Assembly (NCBI GenBank): GCA_013399015.1
Contig: VWZX01006860.1
Span: forward strand, 62,001 to 126,000
Length of the DNA stretch: 64,000 bases
Origin: Galbula dea
Lineage: Eukaryota; Chordata; Aves; Piciformes; Galbulidae
Direction: 5' to 3'
The notes beneath the pieces were generated by a model, which did no database searches, was not told the origin of the DNA, and worked only from the letters and a program-made list of their open reading frames with translations. The position numbers and the translations under genes are program-made. How positions within the stretch are numbered: position 1 is the stretch's first letter; each line of letters begins with the position of its first letter. Below are positions 1 to 13,413 of this stretch, one piece after another.

Positions 1-1077
1 GAAAGATTTGGAAGAAATTTGGAAGCATTACCATAAGCTGCATAACAATTGGATGCTCAGTTAGTAAGATACTAATTAATTTCTATTTGATAAGATGCAT
101 GAAATAGTCTCAAAATATATCCCTTAATGTTTTTCTTTTCCCTCTGATGGAACACCAAAATGTAGTTCCAACTTTGCATGACAATAGTGTTCATCCTGTG
201 CTTGTGTGATGTGAAAGGATTTAAATTAGCAACTTCACTTTGCCCTGAACAGGAAAGGTCAAATTAACTGATTTTGATTAGTCCTGAGGATGGTTAAATG
301 AAGATACAGTAATTGATGGTTCAAAGTGACTCTGACCCTTAGCCTTGGACTCCTCCCTTTCTGATGGTTCATCTATTAGACAGAAGGTTCCACTTAGCAT
401 TTTAGTAAGGATCCAGAGGGAACTTTCCTACAACCTTTGAGTCTCAGCAGTAAGCAAGAACTGCTGTGTAAAATGAATTCTTCTGGGACAGTCTGGAGAT
501 TTGTGGAGGGATTTTCTTTTCTTTTGGGTTTGGTTTTGGCTTATTTGATGAGCAAGGAGAGAAAAGGCCTTTTTGAGCTGCTGATAATAATCTAAATAAA
601 GTTCTTAACTGTAAGAGAAAGATCATTTTAGCTTTTAATATCATGAGTTGTCAAATATTCTCTTAAAGTCTTTGTCCTGGTCAAGGGTGTGGAGTGTATT
701 GAGGACTGAATTAATCTGTGCCTTAAACAAGAGGGACAATGTGTCCCTTGACTCAAGGTCTGGCCTGATCCAGGTGTGATGTGGAGAGTTTCCCCATGAC
801 ATATAGGAAGCCTGGTGGGTTCTTACTTATCATCCTCTTTCTCACCTCTGGTAACACTCCCATCATGAGGTCTCTCTCCTTCCTCTGTTGCAGTGAGGTA
901 TTTTGAAGTTTTGAAGTCTAATTAGTGCCTAACCTGACTGTTGTTGTGATGGGAAGGTACTGGTGGATAGCTCTAGGTAGTTACTGTGGCCAGAGGTGAG
1001 AAATGGCTTTGGGTTTGGTTTTTTTCTCACTCTGAAGCCCTTGGAGCAAGTCCAGTGGAGAGCTGCAAAGGTAATTA

Positions 1078-1475
1078 TCATAGAATGATAGGATTGTTTA
1101 GGTTGGAAAAACCCCTAAGATCATCAAGTCCAACCATCAACCCAGCTCCACCATAGCCACTATAAACCATGTCTACAGGTTTTTGAAGGCCTCCAGGGAT
1201 GGTGACTCCACCACTGCCCTGGGCAGCTTGTTCCAAGGCTTAACAACCCTTTCAGGGAAGGAAGTTTTCCTAATATCCAACCTGAACCTCCCCTGGTGTA
1301 ACTTGAGGCTATTTCCTCTTGTCCTATCACTTGTTACCTGGGAGATGAGACCAACCCCCTCCTAGCTCCAACCTCCTTTCAGGGAGTTGTAGAGAGTGAG
1401 AAGGTCTCCCCTGAGCCTCCTCTTCTCCAGGCTAAGCAAGCCCAGTTCCCTCAGCTGCTCCTCACAACCCTTGAA
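1078..1475 (-). mobile_element. CR1 fragment, group G1
   Basis: Begins with the inverted terminus catagaatgat and runs through the complement of the gtggagtcaccatccctgga block to the segment ending cagctgctcctcacaaccct. About 400 bp of the 3' end is kept. A scrap of plus-strand CR1 (about 1042-1075, ggagcaagtccagtggagag) abuts it, so two insertions meet tail to tail. Confidence 0.93.
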
Positions 1476-2406
1476 GTTTCCTGAATGATGCTTTGGAGAT
1501 TTTTTGATCAGTGCATCCAGTTTTGGTCTATTCCCTACAAAATCCAAAAGGAAAACATCATGAAAAGAAAAAGGCAGCTGAAGTATGCACATAAATTGCA
1601 GGAGATTGGATAAAGTGCATGAAGTATCAATATTACTTTATAATTTAAAAGTCTTCCTCCTCTGAAATCTCTTTTAAATGTCAGGGCTTTGTGTTAAAGG
1701 TGTAAATTCAGCAGATGTGATTTTATCACTGCCTTTCTCTATGTAACTTGATGGCTAAATGATGAATGATTTAGTGAACCCTAAAGATGATGCTCTTTGG
1801 GTGTCACCAGGCACTTCTCATGTTCACTTTAATTGCATGTGAGGATTGAGGACAGGGTTTCCAGCAGTGATGTTTAAAGAGCTTTGTTTAATTGGCTGTA
1901 AAACAAAAAAAACCCCAGAATTAAGTAAGGTTGAACTGCTAAATTTTGTTAATGCACAAAGCAGCCTCATGCATGTCAGAGTGAGTGCAGGTTCTGAGTC
2001 TCAGATTAATAGATCTAATTGTGCTGCTATTACAAACTAAGTCTCCCTTTATCTTCATCCTGTCTAGAATTAGTTTTATGGAGATAACTTACATTTCTTC
2101 CACTTCTTAAGAGGAAAGAGAAGTGGTTAATTACTGAAATACTTCCTGGATTTTCCTTTCTCTTCCTTTATTTAGTCCCTGAAGTTACAGCAGCTTGTGC
2201 CTTCATCAGTCTTCAGGGATAATTCTCCCCATTGAAAGGGGAAAAGCCAAACATCTCCCACAGGCTTGGGTCAGGGAGCTGGGAGGTCTTCTGTGCTTTG
2301 TCTGCAGTCCTTCTTGATGGCTGCTTATTACCTCCTCCAGCACTGCCTGCCTTAGCCTGGGATTCCAAATGTTTCATGATAAATGTTTTTCTTTCTGTGA
2401 GGTCCT

Positions 2407-2485
2407 GATTCACATTGATCAAATTCTGAATTATCAGATGGTTCATCTCTTTAGAACACTAATTCACATTGATCAAATCCTAAAT
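2407..2485 (+). repeat. short direct repeat, 25-bp unit spaced 54 bp
   Basis: A unit beginning attcacattgatcaaat occurs at 2407-2431 and again at 2461-2485 with two differences and unrelated sequence between. It is a small local duplication with no sign of function. Confidence 0.7.
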
Positions 2486-3039
2486 GACCAGGTTCAGCCA
2501 GTTCCTGCAGTCCCCAAATTACATTAAAGCAACATTACTGGAGCATGCTGCCTCTTCTAATGTCAGAGTTATGTTCCCCCCAGTTACATTAGAACCAGAA
2601 TTATTCTATTATGAAGATGTCTCTGTTCTAATAAGAAGTTTACACAAGGAGGAAAGAATGGGATGTTACAGGAAGGTACAAGCTTTGGGCAAAAAATGGG
2701 AACTTTCAGTGATCCAATTGTACATTTCTATTGTGGGTTTTTCCCCTGAATTTGAAGGGTTGCTAGCAGGAAGTTTGGCAGCTGCACTGGTGACATCTTC
2801 TTCCCCTGGGGTGTCTAGAGCCATGTAACATCTTTTGATTATTCATTTAGGAATAGAATAAGCAGATAGGACAAATTCTGCCTAAAAGAAATAGTTTTAC
2901 TTGATCTGCTGTGGGGTTTGAGTCCTTGTGATAGGTGACAGACTTCACAGCTCTGCACTGCTGCTTTTGCCGTTCCTCTCCTGCTCCACCTCTCTCTGGT
3001 AGACAATGTGGAGGTTCTCCTCCACCTCTGCTCTTTGCT

Positions 3040-3482
3040 AGTGAGGCAACATCTGCAGTACTGGGCCTAATTCTGTGCTCCCCAGGTCCAGAGAGACAAG
3101 GAACTACTGGAGAGAGCCCAGCAGAGGCAGGAAGATGCTGATGGCACTGGAGCATCTCTGGCAGGAGGAAAGGCTGAGAGCCCTGGGGCTGCTGAGCCTG
3201 GAGAAGAGCAGCCCCAGAGGAGAGCTGCTCAATGCTGAGCAAGAGCTGAAGGCTGGGGGCAAGACTCTGCTCAGTGGTGCCCAGGGCCAGGCCAAGGGGC
3301 ACTGGGCACCAACTGGAAGCCAGGAGGTTCCAGCTGAGCAGGAGGAGAAGCTTGTTTGGTGTGAGGGTGTTGGAGCCCTGGCCCAGGCTGCCCAGAGAGG
3401 CTGTGGAGTCTCCTTGTGGGGAGAGATTCCAAGCCCAGCTGTGTGTGACCCTGCCTTAGCAGGTGGGTTGAACTGGATGAAG
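3040..3482 (+). mobile_element. CR1 fragment, group G2
   Basis: Contains ctgagcctggagaagagcag, accaactggaagccaggagg and gagattccaagcccagctg. The tail has lost about 30 bp (agctgtgtgtgaccctgcct) and degenerates after ttgaactggatga. Confidence 0.92.
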
Positions 3483-4455
3483 GGTGGTCACTATTTACCC
3501 ATCTCAGTTGCTCTGCAGCCCATAAACATATCTAAGAGGATATTAGAATATTACAGTTCTATAAAGCCTTGATGGAGTACATTTACCTATGAAATGACAA
3601 TCACTTCAGAAACAACAGCTTCAGTTTTCCCTACAGCAAGAGAGATATTTAACTTTCTTCCTTTGATCAATAGAGTCCATTAGGAATGAGAGGACTCAAC
3701 AGAGCTGGATGAAATATTAATTGTGCACTTTTTAGCTCGATGCAGATTCATCCTGAAGGAAGTGGGAGCAGGGGATTCTGGCATAATATCTGTGTGTTTT
3801 TCTCTTAAGCCTTGTTTGCATGGGGCTGTGTGTTTTCATGGCAATAGCTGAGCTCTAATGTGAGCTTTAAATGTGCTCATTTGTTCAGGAGATAGGTTGG
3901 AAGCATTGAATGTGTTTTTTTGAGAGTTACAGTAACTTTTCAAATCCATTATTCAAAATGCAGATAGCACAGTAATTAAGAGGGCAAAGCCAATTCTTTC
4001 CATGTTTGCCATAAATCTTTTGGGGGTTTTTTTTCCCTTTTGTTTCCTCTCTGGAAATCATGGATACATTCATTCAAGCTCCCCTCAGGCTATCCCCAGG
4101 TTTTTTTTTCACACAGATTCTTTACTGTCTGAATTGGAGAAAACAATCTTAAAAGTTAATTTTAGTAAAGCACAGAGTCTTGGCTAGGAGGTTTTTATTG
4201 GATGCAAATTGCTACTTAAAATAACAAGAGGTTTTCTGGTCTAGTAGGTATCCTAGGATAGTTATTGGAGGGTATTGTTACAGCAGGAGAACCAGGTGGG
4301 CAAAATGCCTCATGATTTGAACATCCCTTTCTTCTTCAGGTGATATTGGTTGGTCTGCTCTTCTGGCCAAGAAGGGCAATGGTCTTCTGGGGTGCTTTGA
4401 GAAGAGTCTCAGTGGCCAGCAGGTCAAGGGAGGTTCTTCTTCCCCTCACTCTGCC

Positions 4456-4902
4456 CTACTGAGGCCACAGCTGGAGTCCTGGCTCCAGTTCTGGGCTCTC
4501 CAGCTGAGAAGAGTCAAGGAACTGCTGCAGAGAGTCCATGGGAGGCTAGGAAGATGCTGAGGGCACTGGAGCAGCTCTGGCAGGAGGAAAGGCTGAGAGC
4601 CCTGGGGCTGCTTAGCAAGAGCTGAAGGCTGGGGGCAAGAGGCTGTGGCCAGACTCGGCTCAGTGGTGCCCAGGGCCAGGCCAGGAGGTTCCATAAGGAG
4701 AAGCTTGTTTGCTGGGAGGGTGTTGGAGCCCTGGCCCAGGCTGCCCAGAGAGGTTGTGGAGTCTCCTTGTGGGGAGAGATTCCAAGCCCAGCTGGAGGTG
4801 ATCCTGGGCAGCCTGCTATGGGTGACCCTGCTTTAGCAGTGGGGTTGGACTAGCTGAACTCCAGAGGTCCCTTCCAGCCCCTTCCATGCTGGGATCTTCT
4901 GT
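4456..4902 (+). mobile_element. CR1 fragment, group G2
   Basis: Same subfamily as the copy at 3040 but with different internal deletions: it lacks the stretch between ggggctgct and agcaagagctgaaggctggg, and the ccaactggaagcc block. The 3' end gaggtcccttccagcccctt is present. Confidence 0.92.
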
Positions 4903-6182
4903 GAGGAAAGCACAGGCTCACATTTCAGCACACCCAGGGTTTCCTGTCATTGCTTACATGGAAACATGAAGTCATTTTACAGACTTCTTTGTGAAAACAA
5001 GGGAGGGAAACTCCTCCTCCTGTGCTTCAGTGGCCAAGAGTTAAATTGTTATGTTCCCTGCTCTTGTGTGCTGGTAATCAACCAAGTCCCCTGAAAATTG
5101 CTGGATGCTCTCCTTAAGGACAGTCCTTGCTGCCTGCTGCCATTCCCTGAGCCTCTGACCACCAGCAAGGACTGACTCTTCCCAGCCTAGCTGGCATGTC
5201 ACCCTGCAGCACTACAGCTGCTTCCTGCTCCCTTCCAAGGACTAAAGCCTCTTGATTTAATACATTAAACATCCTTTGCTGGGATTTTGTGTAAACACCA
5301 GTAAATGTTTTCCCAATGACAACCTTAAACCCAGGAAGGTTAAAGCACCCCCTAGCCCCTCCCAGTCTCCTTTTGTTATTATTAATTTGTTCTGTCTTTT
5401 GTAATCTGCTGTTGCTGAGATTTACAAATACCTTTTGGAAGGATGGGTTTGATGAGTCCAAGCCATCTGTAGGACCAAAGCCCAGAAATCTCTAGGCCCC
5501 CACTTGGAAGCATGCAGCAACCAACCTCTTTCTGGAAGAGAGGATGTTTTGCAGAGTGGATTGTATCATTTTTATTGTAGTTATTATTTTCCCCCCTCCC
5601 AGAAGCATACACCTGTCTGGTTGCAGGGTGAAGAAAGAATCCCCAATGACCTCTGCATGGTAGAACATGACACTTGGTGCTGCAGGAGCTTGTGCTCTCT
5701 GTTGTGTTAAGGCCCCCAAGCATGTCACCATCCTTTCTGTGCTCCTGGGATGGAAAGGCAGCAATCCTTGATCAGTCACTAATATTTGTGTGTGTGCAAG
5801 CTGCAGGGAAGGAGGTCAGTGCTCAGTGTCACTGACCTTTGTTTTCCCATCAGAGCTCTTGAAGAAGATGAAGTGATCAAAGCAGGGTGGCAGAACATCA
5901 GCACAGTCTCATTACTTTGGAAGCTGCATGCACAGATGCTGCTCCTGCTGCATTGACATTCTGAACACCTCCAGTCCAGCTCATTTGCTGCTACTTGTAA
6001 TTAACCACTGCTTCCCTTTTGGTTTTGGGGTTGGTTATTTTTGGTCTCCTTTTCAGTAGTGTTGGGCTAAATCAGAGGAGGGGGGAAAAAAAGAGATTCC
6101 AGTTGTTCTGCTTAGATTCCATCTGATTGAAATTGCAGTTGTAAAGGCAGAGGCTGTATTAAATATACTATAAAAAGAAGGT

Positions 6183-6410
6183 AAATCATTGGGAAAGAAT
6201 AGCAAATAATTGGGAAATAAAATCAAATCATTGAGAAATACTATCAAATCATTGGGAAATCAGATCAAACCATTGGGAAATAGTATGAATTCATTGGGAA
6301 ATAGCATCAAATCATTGGGAAATAATATGAAATTGGAATGGAATAGCAAATCATTGGGAAATAAAATCAAATTGTTGGGAAAGACTGTCAGATCATTGGG
6401 AAATAGTAGC
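6183..6410 (+). repeat. 21-bp minisatellite, 11 units
   Basis: Eleven tandem copies of a unit close to aaatcattgggaaatagcat plus one base; ten are 21 bp and one (about 6330-6347) is 18 bp and degraded. Because the period is a multiple of three, the + strand reads as seven-residue repeats of the type KSLGNxI in an open frame from 6210 to 6578. That openness follows from the periodicity; there is no promoter, splice or homology evidence for a protein. Confidence 0.95.
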
Positions 6411-6574
6411 AGCACAAATGCTTTGTGGCTGTTGTCTTCAGAAAATAAGGTTAGTAAAAATAGCATTGGGCTGTCTGCTGAAGGGGTTAAGTTGTTTTGT
6501 TGGCTCCTGGTGCACATGAGGTTAGTTCAAAAGGAAAACTTCTTCACTGGTGGTTGTAACAGTTATGGTTGGCT

Positions 6575-6982
6575 TTGAACCTTGTGGCATCTGGCATCCG
6601 GAGTTGGGGTGGTTCAGTCTGGAGAAGAGAAGGCTCCAGGGAGACCTTCTTTTGGCCTTCCAGTATCTGCAGGGGGCTACAAGAAAGCTGGGGAGGGACT
6701 GTTTAGGAGGTCAGGGAGTGATAGGACCAGGGGGAATGGATGCAAACTAGAGGAGGGGAGATTTAGATTGGATCTGAGGAGGAAGTTCTTCCCTGTTAGG
6801 TTGGGGAGACACTGGCACAGGTTGGCCAGAGAGGCTGGGGAAGCTCCATCCCTGGAAGCTTTGAAGGCCAGGCTGGATGTGGCTGTGGGCAACCTGCTCT
6901 AGTGGGAGGTGTCCCTGGCAGGCAGGGGGGTTGGAACTAGAGGATCTTGGAGGTCCCTTCCAACTCTGGCAATTCTAGGGTT
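6575..6982 (+). mobile_element. CR1 fragment, group G3
   Basis: About 400 bp including ttcagtctggagaagagaag, aaggccaggctggatgtggc and gtgggaggtgtccctggcag, ending gaggtcccttccaactctgg. It is one of the better kept 3' ends in the window. Confidence 0.93.
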
Positions 6983-7942
6983 GGTCATGAAATGTCCTAG
7001 CCAATATTTGAAAGGCTTTTCCAGTGTCTGATCAATGTGTTTGCTGATTTTTTTTCAGCATGAGCTTCACTCTTAAGCAAATCAAAACTCTTTTCCTGCT
7101 GCTTTTGAAGAGGGAGTTTCTCTGATTTGCTTTGGCATTTTAAAACATTTTATCTTGTAAAGATGGGACCTGATATTTATGTTCCATGCTGCATGAACAT
7201 CACCCAACCTTCTAGCCCTAAGAGAAACATAAGAAGCCACAAAGCTGTTTAGCAGGAGAAATTGTTCCTCATTCCTGTTTCTGGGACAGTTAAGTGTTAG
7301 TTTTGTCAGTTCAAGTGCTGGCTGCTTCTGGAGAGGATCTGTAACTGAAACAGGTAAAAGTTATCAATGGTTAAAAAAGAAATCAATCATAAAGATGCAC
7401 TCTCCCTGTCCTCTGCCTTTCCATTTATCCTCCTGCAATATCAAGTCCAAGTATAGTCCTGAAGCATTTAAAGCAAACATTTAAGGCTGGGGAAAAGAAC
7501 TGAACCAAATAGGTAAAGCTAATAAGTGCATCTTTAAGGAGCCCACTTGAGTGCCATGGCTGTGGCTCTAAACATTCTGAAGATGGGATCCCCTGCCAAG
7601 GCTGTCTTAAGATGGATAATATTCTGTCACAGCTGCTGCACTCTGCTCTCTGCATTACTGGAAGCAAAAGCTGATCAGGATGGAAAGGTTTTGTGAAGCA
7701 GGCTTGATACATCCCTGGCTAATAGACTGCTTCTCTGTCTGCCTTGCTTTGCTGTTCCTCAACTCTTGTGTGGGCTGATAAATGCAGTCCCTTTCCTTCC
7801 ATCACCTAGATTCTCTTCCCTTTGCCTTGACTACAGGCAGTACCTTGGCCAAAAAAGTGTTACAACCCTCTCAATAAAAAGATGCAGTCAATGTGGATTC
7901 TAAACCCAAGTTCTTTATAGGTGAGTGTAGTGTCCAGTGAGT

Positions 7943-8186
7943 CCAAACTGGAAGCCAGGAGGTTCCAGCTGAGCAAGAGGAGAAGCTTGTTTGGTGTGAG
8001 GGTGTTGGAGCCCTGGCCCAGGCTCCCCAGAGAGGTTGTGGAGTCTCCTTGTGGGGAGAGATTCTAAGCCCAGCTGGAGGTGATCCTGGGCAAGCTGCTG
8101 GGGGTGACCCTGCTGGAGCAGGGGGGTTGGACTAGATGATCTCCAGAGGTTCCTTCCAACCTCTACCAGTGTGTGGGATTCTGTGA
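7943..8186 (+). mobile_element. CR1 fragment, group G2 (3' end only)
   Basis: Starts within the ccaaactggaagccaggagg block and reaches the terminus with gggattctgtga. It is 5' truncated, the usual result of incomplete target-primed reverse transcription. Confidence 0.93.
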
Positions 8187-9593
8187 AGTCTGTTAATTCT
8201 GTCAGATTCTGACTTCAGTGCTTGACTATAAAACTCCTCAGTCACATGGGTCTGTGCTAAAAGGAACTACTAAAATACTGACAATTTGCATTTCTCCCTA
8301 TAGCTCCTTGACCATGATACCCATTTCCCTGGGGTCTCTCTTCTTTGTGTGTGCAAGTTCCTCTTGTACTACAATTTACCATTCTCAAGCTAGAGCCACT
8401 GTAAAGTGTAATCATTTTATCACCTATTGAAAGAAATGAGAAAAGCAATTATTCCTTCAAAACTTTCCCTGTCACTTAACACAGGTCCCAGTTTCAAGCC
8501 ATTTAGGAGCTCCATTAAGCCACTGGGTTGCTCCTGTGCATGCATTAATAACAGAGTTGGTGTAATATGGAGCAGACTTGCTGTATCATGGACACATTTA
8601 TGAAGATTGATAACAGCCAGGGTTCAGTGTTAACTTTTATTGTCAAACAGGCTGCAGGAGAAACTGCCTAGTATTGCTTGGGCTTTGATTTATGAAAAGG
8701 TTGCTGCATGATAAAGACATCACATAAAATAGCTCTGCTGGCAGTAACATTATGGAATAGGGCCCTAAGTAGAGCAAACAATAACTAACTGTAATTATCT
8801 TCATTCTTGTCTCTCTCAGCTCTCTGAACCTTTGGGAGGTTGCTTGCCCTTGCCCCACCACCTTGGCTTTCAAGTGGACTCAGCTTTCCCACAAAGCAGG
8901 GTGAACATGGTAAAATCCTGCCAGTTTCTCCAGGCAATACCCCCAAAGGAGACCTCTTTTGTTGGTGCCATGAAATGGAAGAGGTCACTGAAGTTGTACC
9001 TGCTTGCAGGAGTGATATTAGGAGGAGAGGGAAGAAAGGGCTTTAGGAAACAAAACAATGCTGTTTCTGGTCCAGTTTCAGTCACTGAGATATTTTACCC
9101 TAGATTGTTCCTGTTCTCCTGTAAGGGTTGTTTCAGACTGTGTTCTGGTTTAGATCCCTTAAAAAACAAACCCCAAAATCCTAGTGTGGTGGCAAAGATC
9201 ACCAGGTTTCATCTGGAGATGGCAAGAAGGATTGTGTTTTCTTTCTCTTAGCCCAGTACCACCCTTTGTGACAAGATGTGCTGCAGCAGGAGCAAGTTGA
9301 GTTCTGCAGTTAGCAGCAAGAAGCAGATTGAAATCGAGGGGCATGACCTAACTGGGGGAAATGCTAGTGGTTGATCTAAAGTTTGTCAAACTTGAGATAC
9401 TTTAAAGGATTCAACTACTTAGCTACCTGAACACCTTGGCAAAAAAATAAGGCAACTTGGGAGTCATATGTGATAAGGTTATGAAAGACAGGATGCCATT
9501 TCTTGGATCAGAGTGAAGTTCTGTTGAATAACCAAGCTGGCTAATGCTGGCAGCATGCAGCAAATGGCTCAGGAGATCTTACCAAGGGCACAA

Positions 9594-10204
9594 AGTGAGC
9601 TCCCAGCCCAGAAGCCATCTGTGGACTGGGCTGCATCCCCAGAGCATGGCCAGTAGGGCAGGGAGGGGATTGTGCCTCTGCTCTGCTCTGGGGAGACCTC
9701 AGCTGCAGTGCTGGGGCCAGCTCTGGAGTCCTCAGCACAGCACAGACAGGGACCTGGGGGAGCAGGGCCAGAGGAGGCCACAGAGATGATCTGAGGGCTG
9801 GAAGCTCTCTGCTGTGAGGCCAGGCTGAGAGAGTTGGGGTTGTTCAGCTTGGAGAAGAGAAGGCTCCAGGGAGACCTTCCTGTGGCCTTTCAGTACCTGA
9901 AGGAGGCCAACAGGAAAGATTGGGATGGACTCTTCATCAGGGAGTGTAGTGATAGGATGAGGGGTGATGGTTTGAAACTACAAGAGGGAGGTTGAAATTA
10001 GATCTAAAGAAGAAATCCTTTGTTGTGAGGGTATTGTTGCCCAGAGAAGTTGTGGGTGCTCCATCCCTGGAAGTGTTCAAGGCCAGGATGGATGGAGCTC
10101 TGAGTAGCCTGGTCTAGTGGGAGGTGTCCCTGCCCATGGCAGAGTGGTTGGACTAGATGACCTTTGAGGTCCCTTCCAACTCAAACCATTCTATGATTCT
10201 CTGA
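9594..10204 (+). mobile_element. CR1 fragment, group G3, about 610 bp
   Basis: One of the longest copies: it begins upstream of the ctgggctgcatccccagagc block, passes through agaccttcctgtggcctttc and ends aaccattctatgattctctg. A deletion near 10031 removes the gagccctggcacagg-like piece before gcccagagaagttgtg. Confidence 0.93.
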
Positions 10205-11436
10205 TCTTTGTGAGTTGGCAGTGCTGTTTCCCTCCAATCCCCCCTTACCTTCTGGTGTTCAACTGCTTTCCAGGTAGCATCACATCCTGTAAGAGTCTCA
10301 GAGAATCATCCACTAGTAGGCAGTGAAAAATGACTGAGAACAGTGAAAACTGTGAGTGTTTGGCTTTACAACTCATGTCTTAAAGTTCAGTTCAGGATCT
10401 GTTCATGGTGAGAGGTGCATTTTCCCTGCTAGGATGCTAACAGGGATATTGAGGGCATTATGTCTGAGTATTTCTAGAACACCTTATGCAAGCACATTAA
10501 AACTGAGCTAGGTTAGAGCAAGGTCCAGTACCCACTGTTTCCAGGGTGATGATCACTCACTCTGTATTGTTGTTGCAGCCTAGCTGATGATGTTTTATGG
10601 AAGGGTACAAGATGTGGGCAAGTCCATGTAGCCTTTGTAGCTTCTCACAGGGAATCCAAAGCTTTTTGTTAAATAAATGCAAAATTGACATTTCTTTTGC
10701 TGTCTCTTTAAGGTTGCAGCCTTCAGTTCCCTCCCCTAATCATCACCCATGGGAGCAGAGCTGCTTGAAGTGTTTCACTGTTGACTGCCTTTTTGGCATG
10801 CTACTTCTACTCTTAATATCTCTGATTTTTGAGGTCAGTAACAGGCTTTTGGACCTCTTATGGCTGAAGAAAATGGTTAAATGTATATTTCTCTAGAGAG
10901 CAATATCTGGGTAATAATGTGCCAGGGAGTTAGTGCCTTGTGGTGCTTTGCCTTGAGTGCAGTAGTTGACCTTTGCTATGGATGAGGAACATGTCTTCTT
11001 ATTAGAAGAGATTCTATGGCACCTAGGTGAAGAGAAAGCTCATCCTGAATGGTGTAAGGTGCTGGGAAGATTTTATTACCACAGTTTTGGGATGATTATG
11101 GTGCTGATGTATTTACAGAGCCTGAAGTGACTTGTGTAGCTCCTGGGAAATAAGGGGCAGTAGTAAATCTACAGCGTGGTTTGCTGTCCTCTGGTTGGTT
11201 TCTGCAGCTCATTTGGGCTTTTGGTCTTGGTTTAGATCTGTCTGTATTCTTTTGGTGTGTCTGTGTTCTTTTTTTCTGTGTGCTTTTGCCTGTATTATCT
11301 TTTGGTTACAGTGATGTAGCATTACTGTGGAGAAATTAACTTAGGGACAGGAATAAAATCAAAATGGACAAAACAGCCATTGAAGTGGATAAAATGATCT
11401 CCTTTTTTTTGCCATTTCTTTCTTCTGTCTAGCCTA

Positions 11437-11852
11437 AATCTCCCTTTTTTAGTTTCAAACCATCAGCCCTTGTCCTGTCCTAACAGGTCCTGCTAAAGTC
11501 TGTCTCCATCTTTCTTCTAGACCCTTTCAGTACTGAAGGGCTGCAGTCAGGTCTCCCTGGAGCCTTCTCTTCTCCAGGCTCAACAACCCCAACTCTCCCA
11601 GCCTGTCCTCACTCCAGAGAGCTTCCAGCTCTCAGATCACCTCTGTGGCCTCCTCTGGCCCTGCTCCCCCAGGTCCCTGTCTGTGCTGTGCTGAGGACTC
11701 CAGAGCTGGCCCCAGCACTGCAGCTGAGGTCTCCCCAGAGCAGAGCAGAGGCACAATCCCCTCCCTGCCCTGCTGGGGATGGAGCTCAGGCCACAGCTGG
11801 CTCCTGGGCTGGGAGCTCACATTGCTGCCTCATGGCCAGCTTTTCATCAGAC
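11437..11852 (-). mobile_element. CR1 fragment, group G4
   Basis: Complement of a G4 element. It lacks the terminal 3' tail and starts inside ctaaatctcccttttttagt, and extends 5' to the complement of the gatgagaagctggccatgag block. It was therefore cut at its 3' side after insertion. Confidence 0.92.
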
Positions 11853-12584
11853 AGGTAGACTACATGGATGTGATATATTCCATGTAGATCAAATCACTCC
11901 TTCCAGGGTGATTAAAGATTGTAGTTCCCATGTTATTTGTTCTCCCTTCTAGAGGCATGCATACCCCTGTTAAAAGTCTAAAATTGATATCCTTATCATC
12001 CAGGTGAATATTTCAGTATCCTGGTGTTCAATCCAAACTGTTCCTTCAGCTGAAAGAAACAATACATCCTAAATGTGGGTAATTCCAACCTGTGCTTCCC
12101 TCTGCAGCTGCAAGGCCCAGCTGTGTGTAAGCTACATTAGGATAAGAATATGTTGGTGCACTTTGTATTTTAAGGGGCTGCTTTTGGTTCTGCTTTTCAG
12201 GGAGGGGTGTTTTATAAACAAAGAGGTGGTTTGGGGTAAGAAAAGCCAATTCCTGTCCATGTAAATAAAACAAACAGTGTATTTTTTGTCTCTGGGGGCT
12301 GAGCCTTGTATTCATTTGATGACTTGCTCATCAAGCTGGTTGCAGTCTAAACAGTCAGCAGGTCAGAGGAGCAAAGGTTCTCCTAGCTTGTTGGGCCTGG
12401 GCTTGGGGCTTTCAGGAGCACTGTGAAAAAGGGAGTGGTGCAGTGATACCATTTTACCTTCAAACAAGCAGTGATGTAGAGCTTTTCTGAGCCAAACATT
12501 GTAGTTTTGCTTCCAACCCCTTGATGGACTTCTCTTTTTATTGCTGTATAATTATCTTTTGAAGCTAACTGTGGTTCTGATAAC

Positions 12585-12795
12585 CCCAGCACCCTGGAGC
12601 AGTGTGTTCCAGTTCTTCATTCTCTGTTCTTTGGAAAAGCCTTGAGGTTTTTGGTGGTTGTTGTAAATCTACTGCTAGAAAACCTCAGTGGCTGCCTCCC
12701 TTCTGTTTGCCATTGATGATTTCACAGATCCATCTCATCTTTACTTGCAATTACCTTTCTCTAGGCTGAAGAGATCTAGTCCTAATGCAGTGGCC
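12585..12795 (-). mobile_element. old CR1 3'-region fragment
   Basis: More diverged than the other copies. It resembles the older CR1 families shared with turtles and crocodilians: cagtgtgttccagttcttca, tgtaaatctactgctagaaa, then tttctctaggctgaagagat, in that order. The subfamily is not certain. Confidence 0.6.
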
Positions 12796-13080
12796 TAGGA
12801 GTCTGAAGACTCACCTTGGCAATCAGTTCATTGATCTAATTAGGATCTCTGATCCTCAGTCTAATGTCTTCCTTTTGGCAGTCCCAGCCCAACACAGGCT
12901 TTAAGAATGTGCATAACTTTGCACATGCAAATATGGAATTAGTCACTTCTGGAAGCTCTGCTCATATTTCTCTGCTTTGCCAATTTGGAGATGGGAAATT
13001 CTCTTTGTTCATCTTAGAGAGAGATGCTCTTTCCTCCCTATGTGCAATAAATAAGTTGTTGCTGTACAAGGAATGGTTTC

Positions 13081-13413
13081 ACACAGAATTCCAGCATGGT
13101 AGGGGCTGGAAGGGACCTCTGGGGATCATCCAGTCCAACCCCTGCTAGAGCAGGGGCACCCACAGCAGCTTGCCCAGGGTCACCTCCAGCTGGGCTTGGA
13201 ATCTCTCTCCACAAGGAGACTCCACAGCCTCTCTGGGCAGCCTGAGCCAGGGCTCCAACACCCTCACCCCAAACAAGGTTCTCCTCCTGCTCAGCTGGAA
13301 CCTCCTGGCTTCCAGTTGGTGCCCAGTGCCCCTTGGGCTGTCCCTGGGCACCACTGAGCAGAGTCTGGCCCCTGCCTCTTGCCCCCAGCCTTCAGCTCTT
13401 GCTGGGCATTGAT
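13081..13413 (-). mobile_element. CR1 fragment, group G2
   Basis: Complement of a nearly full G2 3' end, from acacagaattccagcatggt to the complement of agcaagagctgaaggctggg. It is almost colinear with the plus-strand copy at 49296. Confidence 0.93.

Noticed and set aside
6210..6578. Repeat-protein gene over the minisatellite
   Set aside because: The open frame is a by-product of a 21-bp period; nothing supports expression.
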